Source: Oscillospiraceae bacterium (GTDB taxonomy: Bacteria > Bacillota_A > Clostridia > Oscillospirales > Oscillospiraceae). From it: a stretch of 10,537 nt of DNA. The position numbers and the translations under genes were made by a program. The notes under the pieces were generated by a model. That model saw only the letters and a list, made by a program, of their open reading frames with translations, did no database searches and was not told the origin of the DNA. Every line of letters starts with the position of its first letter. Positions within the stretch are counted from its first letter, which is position 1. Positions 4,974 through 10,537 of this stretch are shown here, piece after piece. Location: positions 1 to 10,537 of the forward strand of contig JAFQDR010000251.1 of the NCBI GenBank assembly GCA_017415945.1. Direction: 5' to 3'.

Positions 4974-7964
4974 ATGAAAAAGATTACACATGTTAAGCGA
5001 ATTCTTACCGCGATGCTCTGTATGATCATGATGCTCAGCGTACTGCCGACATCGGTGTTCGCGGCGAAGGAGATGTTCACTACATATCAGATCGATGATG
5101 TTACCATTACCGGAATCGACGCGCCCGTGGCGGGTAAGCCATTCGATTTCACAGCAGAAGAAGCCTCACAGAAATATAACGTCATCAAGGTTGCCTGGAA
5201 GTCGCAGTATGGCAGTAATTACATAACAAGCACCTCTGAATCAGCAACTGCAGGAACAAAATACACGGTTTACGTGGTTCTTGAGGTTGCGACCGCCAAT
5301 CATTATTTCAATACCGACAGCTCAAGAAGGCCGGCAGTTTCGAGCGTCACCGTAAACGGTAATACTGCAAATGCAAACAATGCGATGGATTACAGCCTTT
5401 TCTCGGTGGACGCATCCAAGTATGAGCACGATACCACGTATCAGAAATACCTGACCGTTATGTACACCTTCCCAGAGGTTGAATCTGCTCCCATCGAAAG
5501 TATTGAGTTTGTCGTTCCCGCGCCTGTACCGGGTGAGCGTGTTCCCACCACGTTTCAAGCTTCGGGAATAAGCATTGACAGCATAAACGGAAACGCAAAT
5601 AACGGTCAGATCGGTGTGACCAAGGTTGAATGGAGTTTGCAGGACGGCACCTCGCTGGCGGGAAACGCAACCTTTGAATACGGTAAAAAATACACGCTGA
5701 TGCTCACGCTCACTGTAAACTACGGTGCAAGCTTTGCCACCGATGCAAATCACTTCTTGGCACAGCCCGGCAAGCCCTTCCCCAAAGTTACGGTTAAAAT
5801 GAACGGAAACACGGCAACCGTACTTCCGACGTACGACAGCTATTCCAATCTGTACGTGGTTGCAGCCTGCGTATTTGATTGCGACACTGCCGCTAAAATA
5901 GAAAAAATTGAGCTTACCGATATCGATGTACCCGTTGCAGGCAAAGCGCCGGATTATAACTTTATCTGCGGCGTGGGATATGAGAACAACGGCAGAAACG
6001 ATGCCTACTACAAAAACGGTATGTGCTGGTCCGAGGTGGGCAGCTCATATATCGTCTGCGACGGTACGCACGCATTTTTACCCGGTAAAGTTTACCAGGT
6101 GGATATCCGCATCAAGGCAAAGGATGGATATGAATTTGCCACCAATTCTTACGGAAATGTTTCTATGACTGCCACTGTCAATGGAAAGAGCGCAACGATT
6201 TCCGGAAACAAGAACGAAATACTCGTAACCTATGTGTTCCCTGCTACCGGAAGCGTAGCCATTGGCAAGGTTGGCGTTACGGATGTTGACGCACCCGCTA
6301 CGGGAAATATTCCTGACTACGATATAACTTACACTAACGTCAACTACGGTGCGGCCAACTATAACAACGCAACCACAAAGAACGGTATTTCCTGGTACAA
6401 CGAAACAGACAAGAAAATCATGTCCACATCGGATAAATTCGAGGCTGGCAAGACTTATACCGTTCAGGTTACGATTTGGGCAAGCAACGGCTATGAGTTC
6501 CAGTATAAATCCGGTTCTGTGAACGTGACAGCTACCGTCAACGGCATAGGTGCCGAAGTAACCTCCAGAAACAGCGAAGAAGTTATTCTGTACTACACCT
6601 TCCCAAAAACAGAGGTTCACAAATGTTCGCCGCTGAAGGTGGACGAAGTCAAGGCATCCTGCAAGGAAACAGGCAAAAAGGCATATTACTTCTGCCCCGA
6701 ATGCGGCAAAAACTTTGAGGACAGCAAGTGCACCAAGCAGATCACTGACATCTACGCCTGGGGCGCGATCGCCAAGTTGGAGCATACCGGCGGTAAGGCA
6801 ACCTGCGATAACCGTGCAATCTGTAAAAACTGCGGTGAATACTACGGTGAGCTTGCAGAGCACAATTTTGGAAGTGCGTGGGATTATAAGGATGAAAAAG
6901 GTCACGCGCACAAGTGTAAGGTCTGCGGTATTCAGGACACGGTAATTCCCCACAGCGGAGGCACTGCAAAATGCGGTGAGACTGCAAAATGCGCGGAATG
7001 CAAAGCCGAATACGGCGAGGTAAAGCAGCATCAGTGGAGCACAAAATGGGATTATACTGACAAAAACGGACATGCACACAAATGCACCGCTTGCGGAGAG
7101 CACGACACCGTACAGGCACACACCGGAGGTACAGCAGACTGCAAAAACAAAGCAAAATGTTCTGCCTGCAGCACAGAATACGGCAAAACCGGCGACCATA
7201 AGTGGAGCACTCAGTGGAACTACACCGACACCAAGGGACACGCACACAAGTGTACCGTTTGCGGAGAGCATGATGATATCGTCAAACACACGCCCGGTAC
7301 TGCAGCAACCGAAACAACACCGCAGAGCTGTACTGTATGTAATTATATCATTGAGCCTGCAAAGAAGCACGAACATAAGCTGACGAAAGTTGCCGCTGTA
7401 GACGCCGACTGCACAACTGCAGGCAAAAAACAGCATTATGTCTGTGATGGCTGCAGCAAGCTGTTCAGCGATTCGAAGGGGAAAAATGAAATTATCGATT
7501 CAGACAGCATCCTGATTCCGGCTACAGGACACAAGGAAAAGTGGCAATCGGACGCGGACACTCACTGGAAGGAATGCACGGTCAAGAAATGCGGTGCTGT
7601 AACCACAGAAAAAGAAGCTCATGAATTTAACAAAGCAGGCAAATGTACCGTTTGCTCATACAAGTCCGACAAGAAAACCGAATCCCCCCAGACAACGGAT
7701 CCTGCAGAGGAACAGGACACCTCCATTCCCGACAATTCCGATGTAACCGTAAATCCTGATATCACCGACACCCCCGATGTAACCGGCACTCCGGGTGAGG
7801 ATACTGCTCCCACGCCTGATACCACAGACACAAATGCCCTCGGAGAGAACGGCGAAAACAATCCTGTCATGTGGATTGCTGTTATTGCTTCCGGTATTAT
7901 AGCCGTTGTATGCGTGATCACTATGGTAGTTGTGCTCGCTAAGAGAAATAAGAAAAACGAATGA
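4974..7964 (+). CDS. Large cell-surface protein with Ig-like modules and Cys/His-rich repeats
   Basis: This 996-residue exported protein starts with a signal peptide ending near 'SVFAA' (residue 31). Four related beta-rich modules follow at about 37-168, 174-302, 309-424 and 429-544, each opening with a '(V/I)xITxIDAPVAGxxPDY'-like strand and closing with a 'TVNGxxA...V.YTFP' strand. Residues 549-850 are Cys/His-rich with about ten CxxC pairs, including three exact 56-residue repeats (604-771). Then come a Thr/Pro/Asp linker (about 853-953), 'LGENG' (956-960), a membrane helix (966-989) and a KRNKKNE tail. AAGGAG lies 9 nt before ATG 4974. The layout is that of a wall- or membrane-anchored protein exposing modules outside the cell. 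Binding partner and any metal are unknown; disulfide use of the cysteines is an alternative to zinc. Confidence 0.88.
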   Translation: MKKITHVKRILTAMLCMIMMLSVLPTSVFAAKEMFTTYQIDDVTITGIDAPVAGKPFDFTAEEASQKYNVIKVAWKSQYGSNYITSTSESATAGTKYTVYVVLEVATANHYFNTDSSRRPAVSSVTVNGNTANANNAMDYSLFSVDASKYEHDTTYQKYLTVMYTFPEVESAPIESIEFVVPAPVPGERVPTTFQASGISIDSINGNANNGQIGVTKVEWSLQDGTSLAGNATFEYGKKYTLMLTLTVNYGASFATDANHFLAQPGKPFPKVTVKMNGNTATVLPTYDSYSNLYVVAACVFDCDTAAKIEKIELTDIDVPVAGKAPDYNFICGVGYENNGRNDAYYKNGMCWSEVGSSYIVCDGTHAFLPGKVYQVDIRIKAKDGYEFATNSYGNVSMTATVNGKSATISGNKNEILVTYVFPATGSVAIGKVGVTDVDAPATGNIPDYDITYTNVNYGAANYNNATTKNGISWYNETDKKIMSTSDKFEAGKTYTVQVTIWASNGYEFQYKSGSVNVTATVNGIGAEVTSRNSEEVILYYTFPKTEVHKCSPLKVDEVKASCKETGKKAYYFCPECGKNFEDSKCTKQITDIYAWGAIAKLEHTGGKATCDNRAICKNCGEYYGELAEHNFGSAWDYKDEKGHAHKCKVCGIQDTVIPHSGGTAKCGETAKCAECKAEYGEVKQHQWSTKWDYTDKNGHAHKCTACGEHDTVQAHTGGTADCKNKAKCSACSTEYGKTGDHKWSTQWNYTDTKGHAHKCTVCGEHDDIVKHTPGTAATETTPQSCTVCNYIIEPAKKHEHKLTKVAAVDADCTTAGKKQHYVCDGCSKLFSDSKGKNEIIDSDSILIPATGHKEKWQSDADTHWKECTVKKCGAVTTEKEAHEFNKAGKCTVCSYKSDKKTESPQTTDPAEEQDTSIPDNSDVTVNPDITDTPDVTGTPGEDTAPTPDTTDTNALGENGENNPVMWIAVIASGIIAVVCVITMVVVLAKRNKKNE
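5082..6605 (+). repeat. Four diverged Ig-like protein modules
   Basis: Modules of about 115-135 residues begin near protein residues 37, 174, 309 and 429. Modules 1, 3 and 4 share 'DxxVAGxxPDY/PxTGxxPDY' openings, 'AGKxYxVxVxI.A..GYEF' middles and 'ATVNG' plus 'YTFP' ends. Module 2 is the most diverged ('VPAPVPGERV'). Divergence shows old duplication. Such modules are common in surface proteins of gut Firmicutes, and binding or stalk roles are usual. Confidence 0.7.
6783..7286 (+). repeat. Three tandem 168-bp (56-aa) Cys/His repeats
   Basis: The units are 6783-6950, 6951-7118 and 7119-7286, with exactly 56 residues each and no insertions. Conserved positions are HxGGxAxC at the start, then AxCxxC, YG, a His at about 27, WxYxDxxGHAHKC at about 33-45, and CxxCG with a following acidic residue. 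A broken fourth copy begins 'HTPGTAA' at 7287. The regular spacing of Cys and His in every unit points to a small metal- or disulfide-stabilised fold. Confidence 0.85.
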
Positions 7965-7970
7965 AACAAC

Positions 7971-7977
7971 GAGGTGA
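7971..7977 (+). promoter_or_regulatory. Ribosome binding site favouring the start at 7982
   Basis: GAGGTGA lies 4 nt before ATG 7982. The alternative in-frame ATG at 7961 overlaps the stop of the surface protein gene (ATGA) but has no clear site of its own, so the downstream start is preferred; the coupled upstream start is not excluded. Confidence 0.6.
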
Positions 7978-7981
7978 GTTT

Positions 7982-8563
7982 ATGAAATGGCTGTTCATCG
8001 GGCTTGGTGGTGCCCTTGCTGCCACAGCAATTATCGGCGGCATCGCTGCGGTCTGTCTCAGACATCAGGGGCAAAACAACGATGACGTAGATGGCGGTGT
8101 TGTCAAGCGGTACTGGACTGATGCGCCGAAGGTGATTAAATCCACCGAAATCGTGACATTTCACTGTAAGATTTCGCTGCTTGCGGCTTGTGAAACAGAC
8201 GGTTTGGGTAACCGTGTCTACACGCTGGATGCCTCTCTGAAGGATGGCGAGGTGCTTGTAACGTACAATTGGCGTGAGCGCAGCGGCGAAAGTGACAGGG
8301 CAGAGTATAAGGCAGATACGGATTTTTTGGTGCGCCTGCAGGAGATTGTCACAGCGCACAATTTTGCACAGTACAACGGATACTACCATACTGTCAGCGG
8401 ACTGCCTGATATGTACGGAGAAAGCTTGGATATCGTCTACGCCGGCGGTGAGCATATTCATGTACATGACAATCAAAGTGGTTTTCTGTCCCTTGAAGCT
8501 GAAAAAGCACTTATTATGCTGTTCGGTGCGGCAACTAAATTAGAAAATGAATCAATTTTTTAG
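7982..8563 (+). CDS. Membrane-anchored protein of unknown function
   Basis: This 193-residue protein has a single N-terminal Ala/Gly-rich membrane segment (about 4-26) and an exposed domain of about 165 residues, probably outside the cell. The domain reads as alternating strands ('EIVTFHCKISLL', 'GEVLVTYNWRER') with a helix ('TDFLVRLQEIVTAHNF'). It ends in a 'YNGYYHTVSGLPDMYGESLDIVYAGGEHIHVHDNQ' stretch and a final helix. That final layout resembles the end of the lipoprotein encoded at 9136-9606, so the two may be distant relatives. If the ATG at 7961 is used, the protein gains seven residues (MKQRGEF). It is 17 bp from the surface protein gene and 12 bp from the next gene. I do not recognise a named family. 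Confidence 0.8.
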   Translation: MKWLFIGLGGALAATAIIGGIAAVCLRHQGQNNDDVDGGVVKRYWTDAPKVIKSTEIVTFHCKISLLAACETDGLGNRVYTLDASLKDGEVLVTYNWRERSGESDRAEYKADTDFLVRLQEIVTAHNFAQYNGYYHTVSGLPDMYGESLDIVYAGGEHIHVHDNQSGFLSLEAEKALIMLFGAATKLENESIF

Positions 8564-8575
8564 GAGGAATTTACC

Positions 8576-9139
8576 ATGTCAATCTTTGATAAGCTGAAGA
8601 AAAACGTACAGTCTGCAGTGAAGTCTGCTGCAGCATCCACTTTTTCGAGCGAAGAAACCTTCACTTTCACGGCACTTCCCGAAAGCCTTGCCGAGATGAA
8701 GGCATTGCCCGAAGCATCGCTTGCCAGCCCTTTTGCAACTGCAGCTCTTACTGTCTGCGCGCTTTGCGTGTATGCTGCAGATAAGTCGATCGGCACGGAA
8801 ATGCTCAATTTCCTACGCGGTCCCCGTCCGCTGTCGAATTACGATATCTCGTTCCTGAATGACCGCTTCAGCGACGGTCATCATGTGCCGTTTTCCTATT
8901 TTAAGGGTGCTGTTCCCGAAAACGATTACACGCCGGACACGCCATTTACCATCACAGTAACCAGCGGTCCCTATTCCGACGCAAACGAAGGCTATAAGAA
9001 GCTTTTCATAAAGAGCGGAGGCGCGGATAATCCCCGTGAAATCGTCCTGCGCCAGCTTGGCGATGGCAGATGGATGCTGTGGGACCAGTTCCTGCTTGTC
9101 AGTATCCGCAAAGCAAAATCCGACGATCCGTGGGCATGA
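8576..9139 (+). CDS. DUF6935-like protein with amphipathic N-terminal helix
   Basis: This 187-residue protein has no signal peptide or lipobox. Residues 1-23 ('MSIFDKLKKNVQSAVKSAAA') can form an amphipathic basic helix of the kind that lies on membranes. The body starts 'FTFTALPESLAEMKALPEASL' and includes 'TAALTVCALCVYA', 'FLRGPRPLSNYDISFLNDRF', 'ENDYTPDTPFTITV', 'FIKSGGADNPREI' and a 'GDGRWMLWDQFLL' ending. From memory this matches the family DUF6935, found in Firmicutes near SPFH genes; I could not check this. AGGAGG at 8562-8567 overlaps the upstream stop and is 8 nt from the ATG. The end overlaps the next gene by 4 bp. No function is known to me. Confidence 0.85.
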   Translation: MSIFDKLKKNVQSAVKSAAASTFSSEETFTFTALPESLAEMKALPEASLASPFATAALTVCALCVYAADKSIGTEMLNFLRGPRPLSNYDISFLNDRFSDGHHVPFSYFKGAVPENDYTPDTPFTITVTSGPYSDANEGYKKLFIKSGGADNPREIVLRQLGDGRWMLWDQFLLVSIRKAKSDDPWA

Positions 9140-9606
9140 GAATCCGGATATTCATAACCGTTATGGTATTTATAATGCTGTTCGGACTGTTTGGATGCGG
9201 CAAAGAAACACATAAAAACATCACATCGGCAGAGACAATGACACTGACAGTGCGCGGAATGCGCGGCAGCTATGTGTACAAATTTGAGGGTGAGGGTGAC
9301 GCGACAGAACTGCGACGTTATCGGGAAATCTACCGTGACGGAGAAGACGAGCTTGTGCTTGAGTCGAGTGTCCCCTGCAGTGTGCAGATGATGATTGACC
9401 TTGCGAACACCTGCAGTATCCTTCGTTGGGATGGTTTTCATGGCAAGCATCCAAAGAATGTATCTGACGGAATCATGTTCCGCTTCGAGGCAACAGTAAA
9501 CGGCGGACAGACAATCCATGCTGAGGGGTCTGCGAATTTTCCGAGAGGTTACCACGAATTTGTGCGCGCTTTGAACGCAATGCTCGCAGAGCACGAAAAT
9601 GACTGA
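9136..9606 (+). CDS. Lipoprotein of unknown function
   Basis: This 156-residue protein has a signal peptide with a hydrophobic core ('IFITVMVFIMLFGLFGC') and a lipobox-like 'LFGC', so the Cys at about residue 17 should be lipidated; Phe before Gly is not the commonest choice. The mature domain has strands 'ETMTLTVRGMRGSYVYKFEG', a helix 'SVQMMIDLANTC', then 'WDGFHGKHPKNVSDGIMFRFEATVNGGQTIHAEGS' and a closing helix. That 'WDGF...DG..F.F....G..I.A.GS..FP..Y' pattern recurs in small Firmicutes lipoproteins. It starts in an ATGA overlap with the preceding stop and has no clear ribosome binding site, so translation is probably coupled. The longer in-frame ATG at 9070 would bury the signal peptide and is rejected. 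It is a likely distant relative of the 7982-8563 product. Confidence 0.8.
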   Translation: MRIRIFITVMVFIMLFGLFGCGKETHKNITSAETMTLTVRGMRGSYVYKFEGEGDATELRRYREIYRDGEDELVLESSVPCSVQMMIDLANTCSILRWDGFHGKHPKNVSDGIMFRFEATVNGGQTIHAEGSANFPRGYHEFVRALNAMLAEHEND

Positions 9607-9628
9607 ATAACAGAATAGGAGAACAACT

Positions 9629-10537
9629 ATGGGACTTATCAAAGCAATTACCGGAGCAGCCGGCGGCGTACTCGCCGACCAGTGGAAGGAATTTTTCTAC
9701 TGTGACTCCATTGCAAACGACATTCTGATCGTCAAGGGACAAAAGCGCACCAGCGGCCGTTCCTCAAACACCAAGGGCGAGGACAATGTCATTTCCAACG
9801 GTTCTGGCATTGCCGTAGCCGATGGTCAGTGTATGATCATCGTGGAACAGGGCAAGGTCGTTGAGCTTTGCGCTGAACCGGGACAGTTCACATGGAACAG
9901 CTCGACCGAGCCGTCTATTTTTGCAGGATCGTTGGGTGAAAGTATCATCGAAACCTTCAAGGCAATCGGTAAGCGCTTCACCTATGGCGGCGACACCGGC
10001 AAGGATCAGCGGGTGTACTACTTCAATACCAAGGAAATCATCGACAACAAGTTCGGCACGGCAAATCCGATCTCCTTCCGAGTGGTGGATTCCCGCATCA
10101 ACTTTGACGTGGACGTTTCACTCCGCTGCAACGGTACATACACCTTCCGTGTCACCGACCCCATCAAGCTGTACACCAATGTGACAGGTAATGTGGCGCA
10201 GTCTTACAGCAAGGACGAACTGCGCGATACAATGAAAACGGAATTTGTCAGCGCACTCGGTCCTGCACTGGCGAAGCTGTCCATGCTGGAGATCCGCCCG
10301 AATCAGATTCCGGCACACACGAATGAGCTGGAGACTTATCTCAACGAGGAGCTTTCTGCCGAATGGGGCGCACGCGGTATCGGTGACGTGAAGGTTGCCA
10401 TCAATCCGCCTACCCTCACCGAAGAAGATCAGGAAATGCTCAAGACCGCGCAGAAGACCGCCATGTACCGCGATCCCACAATGGCGGCTGCCACACTTGT
10501 CGGTGCACAGGCAGATGCAATGAAGGCTGCAGCTTCC
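9629..10537 (+). CDS. SPFH/Band_7_1 (YdjI-like) protein, 3' end outside window
   Basis: The reading frame is open for 303 codons and runs off the window. It matches the bacterial SPFH family sometimes called virion-core-like, of which B. subtilis YdjI is a member. Recognisable parts are 'GLIKAITGAAGGVLADQWKEFFYCDSI' at the N-terminus, 'GSGIAVADGQCMIIVEQGKVVELCAEPGQFTW' (about 55-90), 'RVYYFNTKEIIDNKFGTANPISFRVVDSR', 'DVDVSLRCNGTYTFRVTDPIKLY' and the helical 'ELETYLNEELSAEWGARGIG' part. There is no signal peptide or membrane helix; such proteins assemble on the inner face of the membrane. AGGAG (9617-9621) is 7 nt before ATG 9629. Members often end in a zinc ribbon or Pro/Gly-rich tail, which cannot be seen here. 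It is the last visible gene of the plus-strand operon, 22 bp after the lipoprotein. Confidence 0.9.
   Translation, partial: MGLIKAITGAAGGVLADQWKEFFYCDSIANDILIVKGQKRTSGRSSNTKGEDNVISNGSGIAVADGQCMIIVEQGKVVELCAEPGQFTWNSSTEPSIFAGSLGESIIETFKAIGKRFTYGGDTGKDQRVYYFNTKEIIDNKFGTANPISFRVVDSRINFDVDVSLRCNGTYTFRVTDPIKLYTNVTGNVAQSYSKDELRDTMKTEFVSALGPALAKLSMLEIRPNQIPAHTNELETYLNEELSAEWGARGIGDVKVAINPPTLTEEDQEMLKTAQKTAMYRDPTMAAATLVGAQADAMKAAAS

Noticed and set aside
6783..7286. The tandem 168-bp periodicity as a CRISPR or noncoding satellite
   Set aside because: The period is exactly 56 codons, conserved at protein rather than DNA level, and in frame with the surface protein.
6078..7436. A 452-codon open frame on the minus strand inside the surface protein gene
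   Set aside because: It is antisense to the Cys/His repeats and modules, rich in Cys/Phe/Val from reversed codons, has no ribosome binding site, and the plus frame has clear signal peptide, repeats and anchor.
7619..8476. A 285-codon minus-strand open frame across the end of the surface gene and the next gene
   Set aside because: Antisense to two well-supported coding regions with good ribosome binding sites; no recognisable domain.
8992..9642. A 216-codon minus-strand open frame opposite the DUF6935-like and lipoprotein genes
   Set aside because: Shadow of the plus-strand genes; Cys/His-rich random composition and no start signal.

Overview
The window looks like chromosomal DNA of a Gram-positive gut-type Clostridia (Oscillospirales/Ruminococcus-like). 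This is inferred from AGGAGG-type ribosome binding sites, a lipoprotein solute-binding protein, Gram-positive-style surface anchoring, an IS3-family fragment, and protein families typical of that group. No rRNA, tRNA or CRISPR array is visible.

Layout. (1) Positions 1-410 are a scrapyard of three gene remnants joined end to end: an IS3-type transposase piece (+), a probable alpha/beta-hydrolase N-terminus (+), and a patatin-like phospholipase N-terminus (-). A strong hairpin lies at 459-494. Positions 496-877 hold only broken reading frames I do not recognise. (2) Positions 878-3942 (-) are a two-gene operon: a family 1 extracellular solute-binding lipoprotein, followed 14 bp later by a two-pass membrane protein with a cytoplasmic coiled coil and a C-terminal LuxR-type helix-turn-helix. 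No ABC permease genes lie in the window. (3) Positions 3943-4302 are the divergent intergenic region. It carries a near-consensus extended -10 promoter reading into the solute-binding gene, a long (~260 nt) leader with a riboswitch-like closing helix, and an unusual interleaved inverted repeat. (4) From 4303 to the right edge (+) six complete genes and one partial gene are packed with gaps of 28 bp or less, or overlapping: two small zinc-ribbon proteins, a 996-aa surface protein with four Ig-like modules and Cys/His-rich repeats, a membrane-anchored 193-aa protein, a DUF6935-like protein, a lipoprotein distantly resembling the 193-aa protein, and the N-terminal 303 residues of an SPFH (Band_7_1, YdjI-like) protein.

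How they may work together (inference). The minus-strand pair looks like a one-component transmembrane sensor whose ligand could be presented by the solute-binding protein. The plus-strand operon combines cytoplasmic zinc ribbons, an SPFH protein, an amphipathic-helix protein and three exported or membrane-anchored proteins. This resembles, in parts list only, the YdjG/H/I-PspA type of membrane-homeostasis system of Bacillus subtilis, with an extracellular module added. The two transcription units are divergent and share a short control region, so the sensor might regulate the plus-strand operon, but the sequence does not prove this.
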